Assembly (NCBI RefSeq): GCF_000377905.1
Contig: NZ_KB898878.1
Coordinates: 35,303 to 99,302 of the forward strand
DNA from: Thioalkalivibrio sp. ALMg11
GTDB taxonomy: Bacteria > Pseudomonadota > Gammaproteobacteria > Ectothiorhodospirales > Ectothiorhodospiraceae
Length of the DNA stretch: 64,000 bases
Direction of reading: 5' to 3'
Below the pieces are notes generated by a model. It did no database searches, was not told where the DNA came from, and saw nothing but the letters and a program-made list of their open reading frames with translations. A program made the translations under genes and the position numbers. Shown here piece by piece: positions 54,741 to 63,815 of the stretch. Each line of letters starts with the position of its first letter. Within the stretch, counting starts at the first letter, position 1.

Positions 54741-56072
54741 ATGCCGCTGATTCGGCGCCACCCCGAGAACGCGCCGGTCCCGCGGCGCGAGATCTTCGGC
54801 TGGGCGATGTTCGACTTCGCCAATCAGGCCTACACACTGCTGATCATTACGGTGATCTTCGGCGACCTGTTCACCCGCGTGATCGTCGGCGATGCCCCGG
54901 ACTATCGCCTCGGCAACCTGCTGTGGAGTGTGGCCCTGGCGGTCAGCTATGCGATGGTGATCGTGGCGGCCCCGTTTGCCGGGGCGATCATGGATGCCAC
55001 CGCCTCGCGCAAGCGCTTCCTCGCCGCCTCGTGGGTGCTGACGATCATCACCACCGCGTTGTTGTACTTCGTCGAGCCGGGGCTGGTGTTCTTCGGTATG
55101 GCCCTGATCATCGCCTCCAACTTCGGTTATGCCATCGGCGAGTCCTTCATCGCCAGCTTCCTGCCGGATCTGGGTCCACCGGAGAAACTCGGCTGGATCT
55201 CGGGGCTGGGCTGGGGGCTGGGGTATATCGGCGGGCTGGTGGCGACGGCCTTTGCCCTGGGGCTGCTGGGCGAGGTAAGCGCGGAGAACTTCGAGCGCAT
55301 CCGCTGGGTCGGGCCATTCGCGGCCGCGTTCTTCCTGGTCTCGGCGCTGCCGACCTTCCTGTTCCTGAAGGAGCGAGGCACCCGCCGGCGCATGGCCCGC
55401 AACGTCCAGCTGGGGCTCGGCTGGAAGCGGGTGAAGGCCTCGCTGGTCACGCTGCGCGAGCGCCGCGACCTGCGCGCGCTGTTCGTCTCGATCTTCTTCA
55501 TGATGGCCGGGATCTACATCATCATCGCCTTCACCTTCATCTACGGTGCGCAGGTGATCCAGTGGGACGAACCGACGCGCGTACTGATGTTCGTGGTGAC
55601 CCAGGTCACCGCGGTGATGGGGGCGGTGGGCTTCGGCTTCCTGCAAGACCGCGCGGGGCCGGTGCGCATCTATCGCATCACGCTGGCGCTGTGGGTGTTG
55701 GCGGTACTGGCAATCTTTGCCACGCCCGCCATCGCCCAGTGGCTGAGCGTGCTGCTCGGCCAGCCGGTGGAGGCGCAGATGGTGTTCCTCGGTGTGGGCG
55801 TCCTGGCCGGGCTTTGCCTCGGCTCGGCGCAGTCCGCCGGGCGTGCATTGGTGGCGCTGATGGTTCCGGCACGCGAGGCCGGGCGCTGGTTCGGCTTCTG
55901 GGGGCTGTCGTCCAAGGCCGCGGCGATCTTCGGCCTGCTCGGTATCGGCCTGCTGCAGGTCTGGCTGGGCCTCGAGAACGCCATCCTGTTCTGCCTGTTC
56001 CTGTTCCTCGCCGCGCTGCTGGCGTCTATTCCCATCCGCCTGGCCGACCGCCGCCGTGCCGAGTCTGCTTGA
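54741..56072 (+). CDS. UMF1/Atg22-type MFS transporter
   Basis: This 443-residue permease has twelve spans. The start REIFGWAMFDFANQAYTLLIITVIF is the UMF1 family hallmark, with GAIMDATASRKRFL at the loop 2-3 position and ASNFGYAIGESFIASFLPDL after span 4. The substrate is unknown; relatives export amino acids or act in unknown transport. It lies 48 bases after the retropepsin-like gene. No terminator is seen; the repeat cluster at 56075 follows directly. Confidence 0.9.
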   Translation: MPLIRRHPENAPVPRREIFGWAMFDFANQAYTLLIITVIFGDLFTRVIVGDAPDYRLGNLLWSVALAVSYAMVIVAAPFAGAIMDATASRKRFLAASWVLTIITTALLYFVEPGLVFFGMALIIASNFGYAIGESFIASFLPDLGPPEKLGWISGLGWGLGYIGGLVATAFALGLLGEVSAENFERIRWVGPFAAAFFLVSALPTFLFLKERGTRRRMARNVQLGLGWKRVKASLVTLRERRDLRALFVSIFFMMAGIYIIIAFTFIYGAQVIQWDEPTRVLMFVVTQVTAVMGAVGFGFLQDRAGPVRIYRITLALWVLAVLAIFATPAIAQWLSVLLGQPVEAQMVFLGVGVLAGLCLGSAQSAGRALVALMVPAREAGRWFGFWGLSSKAAAIFGLLGIGLLQVWLGLENAILFCLFLFLAALLASIPIRLADRRRAESA

Positions 56073-56074
56073 TC

Positions 56075-56335
56075 AAACACGAAGTGCACGCAGGCACGAA
56101 GAAGGTTAATAAGGGCGGCTGAACCACAGAGTGCACGGAGAAATGGGATGGTGGTTCTTGCGGGTGAGAAGGACGGTAAGTGATTCAGCCAGAACCGTGG
56201 CGGGAAGTTGATGCGTTTCGCTTCGCTCAACGACATCCTACCCGGCGCGAAACCTTCTTCGGCCTTCTCCGTGTGCTTCGAGCCCTCGGTGGTCCAATCG
56301 CCCTTCGTCGTGCCTGTGTGCGCTTCGTGGTGAGA
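56075..56335. repeat. CACGAAG/CACGGAG inverted pair with a GTAGGATG fragment inside
   Basis: The left arm (about 56078-56145, ACACGAAGTGCACGCAGGCA ... GAACCACAGAGTGCACGGAG) and the right arm (about 56253-56335, CTTCTCCGTGTGCTTCGAGC ... CGCTTCGTGGTGA) are inverted. Between them lies a single GTAGGATG-family arm (56207-56241, TTTCGCTTCGCTCAACGACA then TCCTAC). There is no coding region in 56073-56361. Confidence 0.7.
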
Positions 56336-56361
56336 ATTCAGAGAGCGACGGGCACAAAGGG

Positions 56362-59300
56362 CTATTCGGTGGCGTGGTGGGTGGTGGTGGCGCCGCGGTC
56401 GAAGCGGCCTTCGTAGAGGCGCAGCAGGGCCGGGATCACGAACAGTACCAGCACGGTGGCGATGGCCAGGCCGAAGACGATGGAGATCGCCATCGGGATC
56501 AGGAACTGGGCCTGGACCGAGCGCTCGAACAGCAGCGGCGTGAGGCCGGCGATGGTGGTCACCGAGGTCAGGATGACCGCGCGCAGGCGTTGGCAGGCGG
56601 CCTCGACGATCGCCTCCTGCATGGCGAGACCGGCCTCGCGCAGGCCCTGGTAGAAGCTCACCAGGATGATCGAGTTGTTGACCACGATCCCGGTCAGGCC
56701 GAACAGGCCGAACAGCGACAGGATGGTCAACTCCACATTCAGGATCCAGTGCCCGAGCAGGGCGCCGAGGATCCCGAACGGGATGATCGCCATCACGATG
56801 AGCGGCCAGCCCCAGGAGCCGAAGACCCAGGCCAGGGTGATGTACATGAGTCCCAGCGCCAGGATCAGGCCCGTGCGCATGTCGGCGAAGGTCTCGGCCT
56901 GGTCGGCTGCACGCCCCTCGAACGAGTACTCGATGCCGTAGCGTGCCGCGAGGTCGTCCAGCGGGCCGTCCTCCAGCGCGGCGCGGATGCGTGCGGCGTT
57001 GTTCACGCTGCGGTCCACCTCGGTGGAGACCTGGATGGCCAGACGGGTGTCGGCATGACGCAGGGTCTCGAAGCCCTGGCGCGAGCGCAGATCGACCACG
57101 CTGCCCAGCGGGGCGAATTCGCCACTCGGCAGACGCAGGTTCAGCCGCTCCAGGCTCTCGCTGGAATGGCGCTCGTGGTCCGGCAGGCGTACGCGCACCT
57201 CGACCTCCTCCAGCCCATCCTGGTAGAGCTGGGCCAGGTGGCCGTCGAAGGCGTCACGCAGCTGGGCGCCGACGGATTCCGTGGTCAGGCCCAGGGCGCG
57301 ACCCTCCGGATTGACCTGGAACACCAGCTGTTCGCGGCCGAACGGGGTGTCGTCGTTGGTGGCGAAGGTGCCGGCGAAGTCGTCGAAAATATCCGCCAGT
57401 TCCAGAGCCGCGTTCTTCAGCACATGCGGGTCGTCGCCGGTCAGGCGGACCTCCAGGTCGCGTCCGGGCGGACCGGTCTGGCGTTCGTCGATGCTGAAGT
57501 TCTCGATCCCCGGGGCCTGGCGCACGCGTTCTTCCCAGGCCTGGATGAACTCGCGGTTGCGGACCTCGCGCTGCTCCGGCGAGGTCAGCTCCACCTGGAT
57601 GTTGCCGAACTGGTCGCCGCGCGGGGCATTGCCGTCGCCGGGGTCGATGCCGCGTCCGAGGCGGGTGACCGAGGCGCGCACCAGGTTGCCGCCGAGGTCC
57701 TGTTCGGTCTCCGCCAGGGCCTCCTCGACGTGGATCAGGAAGGCCTCCACCCGCTCCGGCGGGGTGCCGGCGACGAAGTTGACGCCGGCATTGACGATGG
57801 TGCCCTCGGGCGACGGGAAGAAGGTGAAGCCGATGCGCCCGCTGGCGGCCAGGCCGATGGCCAGGATCAGCGCGCCGACCGCCAGTGCCAGGGTGGTGCC
57901 GGAGTGGTTGACCGAGACCGTGACCGCGCGGCGGAAGGCGCCGTTGCGGAAGCCCTCGAAGCCGTTGTCGAAGCGCTCGCGCAGGCTGCCCGGGCGCGGC
58001 GGCTTGAGCCGGTGCATCACGCCCTTGAGGTGCGCGGGCAGGATCAGGAAGGCGATCAGCAAGGTGGCGATGATCACGCAGATCACCACCAGCGGGATGT
58101 CGAACAGGATGTTGCCGATGATCCCGCCGATCAGCATCAGCGGCAGGAATGCGGCCACCGTGGTCAGCGAGGCGGCGATCACCGGACCGACCATGCGCCG
58201 GGCGCCGTCGCGCGCGGCGCGGCTGGCCGATATTCCGCGCTGGTGCAGGCTGTAGGCGTGCTCCGAGACCACGATGGCGTTGTCGACGATGATCCCCAGC
58301 GACATGATGAAGCCGAACAGCGAGATCATGTTGATCGAGCCGCCGACGACCCACAGCACCACGAAGGCGGCGGTGAAGGCGATCGGGATGCCCAGCGCCA
58401 CGCGCAGGGCAATGTGGCGGTTGAGGAACAGGAACAGGATTGCCAGGACCAGCAGCAGACCGCCCAGGCCGTTCTTCAGCAGCAGGGTGATGCGCTCGGA
58501 CAAGAGCTCCCAGAAGGCGTCGGTGACCTGCAGATCAACCCCCGGTGGCAGCGCGGGGCGGGTCTCGGCCAGCCAGTCCTCCAGTATCTCCGCGGCCGCC
58601 AGGGAATCGCCGGTCTCCGAGCGCAAGAGTTGCATCTCGATCGCGCGCTGGCCGTTGGCGCGGACGCGTACCTGCCCGTCGCGATGACGCAGCTCCAGGG
58701 TCGCGATATCGCCCAGGGTCAGGCGCCCGAGCTCGCCGTCGCCGCGCAGCACCAGGCGCTCGAAGCTGACGATGTCACGCGCCTGTTGCAGGCTGCGGAT
58801 CTGGCGCGCGGTGTCGTCGCGCCCCACCGAGCCGGCCGGCAGGTCCTGCGCCATGGCGCGGATCTGCTCGCCGATGTCTGCGAGCGTCATGTCCAGGCGG
58901 TAGAGCGTCGCGGACGGCACCTGGATGGCCATTTCGTCCGCGGTCAGGCCGGTGAACTCGATGCGCGCGATGCCCGCGTCCAGCAGCTCGCGCTCGAACT
59001 GACGCGCGAGGATGCGCAACTGCTGCGGGTCCTCGGGGCCGGTCAGCAGCAACCGCGCTACCGGCTCGTAGCGGATGATGCGGGTGACCACCGGGGTCTC
59101 CGCGGCCTCCGGCAGGTTGCGCTGCTGGTTCACGCGGTCGTTGACTTGCTCCAGCGCCAGGGTCATGTCGGTCCCGGCCTCGAACTCCATGGTGACGACG
59201 CCGACGCCCAGCGCCGAGGTGGAGGTCATGTTGCGCAGGCCGTCGACGGTGCGCAGGTCCTGCTCCAGCGGGTCGACGATGGCGCGTTCGACATCCTCCG

Positions 59301-59550
59301 CGCTGGCCCCGGTCCAGGGCACCTCGACGGTGACGAAGTCGAGCTCGAAGTTGGGGAAGAACTGGGTGTTCAGCTTGCTCAGGGCAAACGCACCCGCCAG
59401 GATCATCAGTGCGATCAGCAGGTTGGCGGCGAGGCGATGCTCCAGGAACAGCTGGATCGGGCCGCGCGGGGACGAGTCGTTGTCCCGCGCGCCACCGCCG
59501 GGCATCGGCTGCCCGGACGCCGGCGCGGGGCCGGGTTCGGACTCGCTCAT
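56362..59550 (-). CDS. RND multidrug-type efflux pump subunit
   Basis: This 1062-residue AcrB-like permease is of normal length. It has an N-terminal disordered leader (1-30), the first span at about 40-58 (LAANLLIALMILAGAFAL), two large periplasmic loops and two blocks of spans. The proton-relay helix reads FIMSLGIIVDNAIVVSEH, in which the second Asp of the usual pair is Asn. It is similar to the HAE-1-type pumps often found with a solitary HlyD partner. The ATG overlaps the adaptor TGA by four bases. No outer-membrane factor is in the window. Substrate unknown. Confidence 0.93.
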   Translation of the reverse strand: MSESEPGPAPASGQPMPGGGARDNDSSPRGPIQLFLEHRLAANLLIALMILAGAFALSKLNTQFFPNFELDFVTVEVPWTGASAEDVERAIVDPLEQDLRTVDGLRNMTSTSALGVGVVTMEFEAGTDMTLALEQVNDRVNQQRNLPEAAETPVVTRIIRYEPVARLLLTGPEDPQQLRILARQFERELLDAGIARIEFTGLTADEMAIQVPSATLYRLDMTLADIGEQIRAMAQDLPAGSVGRDDTARQIRSLQQARDIVSFERLVLRGDGELGRLTLGDIATLELRHRDGQVRVRANGQRAIEMQLLRSETGDSLAAAEILEDWLAETRPALPPGVDLQVTDAFWELLSERITLLLKNGLGGLLLVLAILFLFLNRHIALRVALGIPIAFTAAFVVLWVVGGSINMISLFGFIMSLGIIVDNAIVVSEHAYSLHQRGISASRAARDGARRMVGPVIAASLTTVAAFLPLMLIGGIIGNILFDIPLVVICVIIATLLIAFLILPAHLKGVMHRLKPPRPGSLRERFDNGFEGFRNGAFRRAVTVSVNHSGTTLALAVGALILAIGLAASGRIGFTFFPSPEGTIVNAGVNFVAGTPPERVEAFLIHVEEALAETEQDLGGNLVRASVTRLGRGIDPGDGNAPRGDQFGNIQVELTSPEQREVRNREFIQAWEERVRQAPGIENFSIDERQTGPPGRDLEVRLTGDDPHVLKNAALELADIFDDFAGTFATNDDTPFGREQLVFQVNPEGRALGLTTESVGAQLRDAFDGHLAQLYQDGLEEVEVRVRLPDHERHSSESLERLNLRLPSGEFAPLGSVVDLRSRQGFETLRHADTRLAIQVSTEVDRSVNNAARIRAALEDGPLDDLAARYGIEYSFEGRAADQAETFADMRTGLILALGLMYITLAWVFGSWGWPLIVMAIIPFGILGALLGHWILNVELTILSLFGLFGLTGIVVNNSIILVSFYQGLREAGLAMQEAIVEAACQRLRAVILTSVTTIAGLTPLLFERSVQAQFLIPMAISIVFGLAIATVLVLFVIPALLRLYEGRFDRGATTTHHATE

Positions 59551-60803
59551 TGCACGGAATCCTGGGCTTCGACCTCGACCCGCAGGCCGTCAACGGCATT
59601 CGGCAGGCGGGTGGCGATCAGGGTGTCGCCAGCGGTGATCGCGTCGCTGCGGATCAGGGCGAGGGTGTTGCCGTCCGCGTCGATGAAGTCGCCCAGGCGC
59701 TCCACTTGCAGGGACTCCAGGCGCCCTTCAACCACGCGGAACACGCGATCGCGTCCGAACAGCGACTCGAACGGGACGGCGAGGCTGTCAGCCTCCTCGG
59801 GCAGCTGCAGGCGAAGCTCGACGAAGCGGTTCAGCGGCAGCTGCTGGCCCCCCGAGCGGACCTCGAATACCCCGCGCATCCCGGATTCGCCGGTGCGGGT
59901 CTCGCCCTCCAGGCGTGCCAGCTCCGTTTCGATTTCGTGGCCGCCGACCATGGCGCGTGCGGGGAGGCTCGTGCCCGCCTGCAGCAGGGCCTCGACCCGG
60001 GCGATCAGGTGTTCCGGGAGGCTGGCGCGAATCTCCAGATCGTCCACGGCGTACAGCCGCAGCAGCGGATCCCCCGGCCGGGCGCGTTCGCCAGTGGCGA
60101 CCTCGACCTCGACGACGCGGGCGTCGAAAGGGGCGCGGATGGTGGTGCGCTCCAGGTCGATTCCGGCCTGCGCCTCGGCGGCGCGGGCCCGCGCCAGGCG
60201 GGCCTCGGACTGGGCCAGGCGCATCGGGGCATCGGCCACGGCCTGCTCGCGGCTGTCCACGGTGATGCTGGCCTGTTGCAGGCGTTCGCGGGCGGCATCG
60301 ACGTCGGCTTCGGAACCGAGGTTGCGTCCGCGCAGGTCGCGGGCCCGCTCCAGGCCGCGTTCGGCAATCGCCAGCAGTTCGCGCTCGCGTTGCAAGGCCT
60401 CGCGGTCGAAGCGGGCGCGCAGTTCTTCGCTCTCGACTGCGCCTTCCAGCTCCCGGCGTTCGGCCTCGCGCTGGTCCAGCAGGAGCTGGGCCTCGCGCGG
60501 GTCGATGCGGATGAGCGTGTCGCCCGACGCCACCCGCTGCCCTGCGCGCGCCGGCACGTCTTCGATTTCTCCCTCGACCGCGGCACGCAGCAGCGCATCG
60601 CGGGCGGACTGGCTGCGTCCGTTCAGGATGATGCCCGGCCGGTGGGTGCCGGGCTCGGCGGTCAGACCCTGCACCGGCCAGGTGCGTTCGCTGGCCTCCG
60701 GTGGCGGGGCCGAGGGCCCGGTCGCGCGCAGAATCATGAAGCCCACCACCGCGACGGCGAGGATCAGGACAGGGAGGATGGCTCGGCGGAGGGCGCGCGG
60801 CAT
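59547..60803 (-). CDS. RND efflux periplasmic adaptor (HlyD/MFP family)
   Basis: This 418-residue adaptor has an uncleaved or cleavable N-terminal hydrophobic segment (about 7-27), the lipoyl half motifs (ALLRAAVEGEIEDVPARAG and TTIRAPFDARVVEVEVATGE), a long Glu/Arg-rich helical hairpin (about 105-200) and a beta-barrel part. It is the first gene of the two-gene operon with the RND pump. The divergent upstream region (60804-60988) separates it from the copper chaperone gene. It belongs to a different subfamily from the adaptor at 17251 and lacks its Met insertion. Confidence 0.92.
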   Translation of the reverse strand: MPRALRRAILPVLILAVAVVGFMILRATGPSAPPPEASERTWPVQGLTAEPGTHRPGIILNGRSQSARDALLRAAVEGEIEDVPARAGQRVASGDTLIRIDPREAQLLLDQREAERRELEGAVESEELRARFDREALQRERELLAIAERGLERARDLRGRNLGSEADVDAARERLQQASITVDSREQAVADAPMRLAQSEARLARARAAEAQAGIDLERTTIRAPFDARVVEVEVATGERARPGDPLLRLYAVDDLEIRASLPEHLIARVEALLQAGTSLPARAMVGGHEIETELARLEGETRTGESGMRGVFEVRSGGQQLPLNRFVELRLQLPEEADSLAVPFESLFGRDRVFRVVEGRLESLQVERLGDFIDADGNTLALIRSDAITAGDTLIATRLPNAVDGLRVEVEAQDSVQ

Positions 60804-60988
60804 GAGTATCTCGATTGTGTTCGCGGTACTGGCAAGTCGGGTGTGGCTCGTCGCTTGGAGACGCGCGCGGGCCGGAGGTTCCCGCAGCGGGCCACATCAT
60901 ACCATCGCGGTTTGTGAGGGAACCCCCGCGGTTGCGGTCGGTCCCTGTTGTGCCAATATTACGGTTTGCTTAAATGAGGATAAAGGCG

Positions 60989-61543
60989 ATGAAGGGATCC
61001 AAGCTGTTTCTTGGCGGCCTTTTGGCGGCGGGTTTGCTGGCGGGCGGCGTTGCGGCTCCGGTCCTGGCCGAGGAGCCGCAGATCTGCGAGTGCCGCGATG
61101 GCCTGGAGATGGAGGGGACGCCGTGGATTCGCCTGATGCCGGGCGACATGACGGGTGGTTACTTCGTGCTCCGCAATAGCGGCGATCAGGATTATCGGAT
61201 CGTTGCGGCGGAGGCGCCCATCGCGAAGGTGGTGGAGCTACACGAGCATGCTCATGTGGATGGCGTGATGCGCATGCGTCAGGTCGACGGCCTGGAACTC
61301 CCGGCTGGCGAGACCCTGGTGCTGGAGCCGGGCGGACTGCATCTGATGTTCATCGGCCTGCACGAGCCGCTGACGGCGGGGGACTGGATCCCGGTGATCC
61401 TGGAGTTTGCCGACGGCGAAACCATGGCGATTCATGCCCGGGTGCAGCGGGGCGAGGGTGCCGGTGAGGGCCACTCCCGCGGGCACATGATGGACGGAGA
61501 TGCTCGCGGCATGGACCACGAGGCCGGGCACGACGGGCACTGA
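60989..61543 (+). CDS. PCu(A)C periplasmic copper chaperone
   Basis: This 184-residue exported protein has a signal peptide (residues about 8-27, ending VLAEE) and the copper site H-x10-M-x21-H-x-M exactly (His in ELHEH, Met in VMRM, then LHLM, about residues 83-118). The MTGGYFVLRNSG block precedes it. A CEC pair lies near the mature N terminus, and a His/Met/Asp-rich tail (GHSRGHMMDGDARG) adds possible metal ligands. It would deliver Cu(I) to cytochrome oxidase in the periplasm. The ATG at 60989 has GAGGA eight bases upstream; an earlier in-frame ATG at 60974 lacks it. Confidence 0.92.
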   Translation: MKGSKLFLGGLLAAGLLAGGVAAPVLAEEPQICECRDGLEMEGTPWIRLMPGDMTGGYFVLRNSGDQDYRIVAAEAPIAKVVELHEHAHVDGVMRMRQVDGLELPAGETLVLEPGGLHLMFIGLHEPLTAGDWIPVILEFADGETMAIHARVQRGEGAGEGHSRGHMMDGDARGMDHEAGHDGH

Positions 61544-61580
61544 AACGGACGCTGCGTACCCGTTGGGTACACAGCGTTTC
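61543..61580. terminator. Hairpin between convergent genes
   Basis: GAAACG-GCTG-GTACCC type left arm and GGGTAC-CAGC-GTTTC right arm form a stem with small bulges around a GTT loop. It lies between the convergent copper chaperone and parvulin genes. The T-tract is weak, so termination efficiency is uncertain. Confidence 0.55.
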
Positions 61581-61584
61581 GGCC

Positions 61585-62442
61585 TTACTGGTTGGCGGGC
61601 CGGGTCGGGATCTCGACGTCGGCGTCTTCGCGCAGCGCCTCGAGATACTCCTGGATGGCGCGGCTTTCGAGGATCTCGATCAGCTCGGCGCGCACGTCTT
61701 CCAGTTCCGGGACCGGGGTATCGCGGGTTTCCTCTAGGCGGATGATGTGCCAGCCGAAGCGGCTCTCGACCGGTTCCGCGGTGGTCTCGCCCGGTTCCAG
61801 CGCCATAGCCGCCTCGCTGAACGCGGGGACCATCTGTTCCGGAGCGAACCAGCCGAGTTCGCCACCACGGGCCGCCGAGCCCGGATCGGTGGAATGGGCT
61901 TCGGCCAGTTCGGCAAAGTCCGCGTCGGCCTCCAGCTCTTCGAGCAGTTCGCGGGCGCGTTCCGCCTCTTCCACCAGGATGTGCCGAGCGCGATATTCGG
62001 TGCCGCGGATCTGTTCGATCTGGCGGTCGTACTCCGCCTCGAGGTCCGCCTGGGTGATGTCGAGCTCTTCGGTGATGCGCTCCATCAGCAGCGAAGCCAG
62101 CAGGTTGGTCTCGACCATGCGCAGGATGCGCCGGGTCTCGGCATCAGTATCCAGCCCGCGGGCGACCGCCTCCTGACGCAGTAATTCAAGGCTGATCAGC
62201 TCCTCCAGCGTGCCGTCGCTCTCGGCCGGTCCTGGGTCCTCGTCCATGCCGGCGTAGGCGAACAGGTCGGCGCGGGTGATGGCTTCACCGTTGACGATGG
62301 CGACGGTATCGGCGTCACCGGTATCCGTGGTGATGTCGTCAGTGGTGGAGTCCGGCGTGGCCTGTTCCTGCGTGTCGCAGGCGGCGAGCAGGCCGGCGAG
62401 GGCCAGGGCGCCGAGGGCTGTGGTCAGGATGCGCAGCTTCAT
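61585..62442 (-). CDS. Parvulin-type peptidyl-prolyl isomerase lipoprotein
   Basis: This 285-residue exported lipoprotein has a signal peptide with lipobox LAAC (Cys at about residue 22), an acidic Thr/Asp linker, a SurA/PrsA-like helical N-domain (about 45-150) and a parvulin domain (about 150-255). The parvulin shows YRARHILVEE, DFAELAEAHSTDPGSAARGGELGWF, MVPAFSEAAMALEPGE and FGWHIIRLEE. It would assist folding of periplasmic or outer-membrane proteins. The start shares one base with the stop of the YciI gene (TGATG). Confidence 0.92.
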   Translation of the reverse strand: MKLRILTTALGALALAGLLAACDTQEQATPDSTTDDITTDTGDADTVAIVNGEAITRADLFAYAGMDEDPGPAESDGTLEELISLELLRQEAVARGLDTDAETRRILRMVETNLLASLLMERITEELDITQADLEAEYDRQIEQIRGTEYRARHILVEEAERARELLEELEADADFAELAEAHSTDPGSAARGGELGWFAPEQMVPAFSEAAMALEPGETTAEPVESRFGWHIIRLEETRDTPVPELEDVRAELIEILESRAIQEYLEALREDADVEIPTRPANQ

Positions 62443-62738
62443 CAGAACACCTGCTTGAATGGGCGTACATCGACCGTGGTGTACACGCCCGCGGCCACGT
62501 AGGGGTCGGCGTCGGCCCATTCGCGTGCGGCATCCAGCGAGGGGAACTCCGCGACGATCAGGCTGCCGGTGAAGCCGGCCGGGCCGGGGTCGTTGCTGTC
62601 GATGGCGGGGCACGGGCCGGCCAGGATCAGGCGGCCGTCGTCGCGCAGGGCCTGCAGCCGGGCGACGTGTTCCGGGCGCGCAGCCAGGCGCGCATCCAGC
62701 GAATCGGGGGCATCCTCGCCCTGGATCATGTACAGCAT
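62442..62738 (-). CDS. YciI-family protein
   Basis: This 98-residue alpha/beta barrel of the YciI/YCII group has [20 protein letters not shown] at the start, the family His in [19 protein letters not shown], an [16 protein letters not shown] stretch and ending DVRPFKQVF. The biochemical role is not established. The ATG at 62738 is chosen over 62744 because GAGGAG is spaced about seven bases from it. It is the first gene of a two-gene operon with the parvulin lipoprotein. Confidence 0.88.
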   Translation of the reverse strand: MLYMIQGEDAPDSLDARLAARPEHVARLQALRDDGRLILAGPCPAIDSNDPGPAGFTGSLIVAEFPSLDAAREWADADPYVAAGVYTTVDVRPFKQVF

Positions 62739-62792
62739 CGGCATTCTCCTCGGTAAGGGCATCATTCTAACGATGTCGGCGGCCGGATGCCG

Positions 62793-63080
62793 TTAAGGAG
62801 ACGCTGATTGAATCGCGCGCTCGCGTTGGTGCCCCCTGTTTTCCGAGACAAGGCGCGTCGAGCAGCGGGTAGTGGTTCTACCCGCAAGCGGCGCAACGCA
62901 GGATCGGGGAACAGGGGGCACCAACCCCACAAACCATTGAACGTAGGGGCTCGGCCGCTTTTGTGCGCGAACAGCGTTGCGGTTCCTTTGTGCAGAGTGA
63001 CTGCACGGCAGTCACCGCGCCTTGTTCGCACGCAAAAGCGACTCGAGCGCGAGCGCACGATTCAATCAGCGTCTCCTTAA
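62793..63080. mobile_element. MITE-like nested-palindrome element, 288 bp
   Basis: Terminal inverted repeats TTAAGGAGACGCTGATTGAA... (62793-62815) and ...TTCAATCAGCGTCTCCTTAA (63058-63080) are perfect over 23 bases and continue with one mismatch for about nine more. Inside, GGTGCCCCCTGTTTTCC and GGGGAACAGGGGGCACC form a second inverted pair around a small hairpin (GCGGGTA / TACCCGC). There is no coding frame with a ribosome site. It fills most of the 62739-63150 gap. A non-autonomous element mobilised in trans is the best guess. Confidence 0.72.
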
Positions 63081-63150
63081 GGGCTCGTTCTTATGGGTGC
63101 GCCGATGGATGCGCTACACTGCGCGGCCGATCACCGCACCGACTTGTCCC

Positions 63151-63765
63151 ATGATCTCGATCCACCCCGATAATCCCCAGCCCCGGCTGATCCGGCAGGT
63201 CCTGGACCAGCTGCAGGAGGGGGCCGTCATCGCCCTGCCGACGGATGCCTGTTACGCGCTGGCCTGCCTGCCGGGGGACAAGACCGGGGCGGATCGCATT
63301 CGCCGCATCCGTCAGGTAGACGAGACCCATCACCTGACGCTGTTGTGCCGCGATCTCTCGGAACTGGGCGTGTACGCGAAGGTGGACAACACCGCCTTCC
63401 GTCTGATGAAGGCCCTGACCCCGGGGGCCTACACGTTCATTCTGCCCGCCACCCGCGAGGTCCCGCGACGGCTGCAGCACCCGAAGCGCCGTACTATTGG
63501 CATGCGCGTGCCGGCGAGCCCGATTGTCTCGGCGCTGCTGGAAGAGCTGGGGTCTCCGCTGATGTCGGCGACTCTGCAACTCCCCGGGGATGAACACCCG
63601 TTGAGCGAGCCGTGGGAAATCGAGGAGCGCCTGGGCAAGGTGGTGGATATGGTGATTGACGGCGGTGCCGGGACCCTGGAAGCCACCAGTGTGGTGGATC
63701 TCACCGGTGACGCGCCCGAGGTGATGCGGCATGGCCTGGGCGATGTGGGATTCCTGGATGAATAG
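63151..63765 (+). CDS. Sua5/YciO/YrdC-family protein
   Basis: This 204-residue YrdC-fold protein is of the YciO branch: it has the nucleotide/tRNA-binding start VIALPTDACYALACLPGDKTGADRI-type block, the KALTPGAYTFILPATREVPRRL helix and GMRVPASPIV, with SATLQLPGDEH near residue 135. YrdC proteins make threonylcarbamoyl-AMP for tRNA t6A; YciO has weaker or different activity and usually cannot replace it. The ATG at 63151 has no strong ribosome site; the upstream frame runs into the MITE-like element. Confidence 0.9.
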   Translation: MISIHPDNPQPRLIRQVLDQLQEGAVIALPTDACYALACLPGDKTGADRIRRIRQVDETHHLTLLCRDLSELGVYAKVDNTAFRLMKALTPGAYTFILPATREVPRRLQHPKRRTIGMRVPASPIVSALLEELGSPLMSATLQLPGDEHPLSEPWEIEERLGKVVDMVIDGGAGTLEATSVVDLTGDAPEVMRHGLGDVGFLDE

Positions 63766-63815
63766 CCCCGGCCGACGGCGGGGATCACGGCGCGGCATGG
63801 CCGCAGGGAGGCGCA

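Noticed and set aside
56374-61179. Open frame of 1601 codons on the plus strand
   Set aside because: It lies antisense to the RND pump and adaptor genes, whose products are clear family members. Its composition (Gln/Asp/His/Arg-rich, no domains) is that of a GC-rich shadow frame.
63151-63765. Assignment as the essential t6A enzyme TsaC/Sua5
   Set aside because: Sequence pattern is that of the YciO branch, whose activity differs; no symbol is given.
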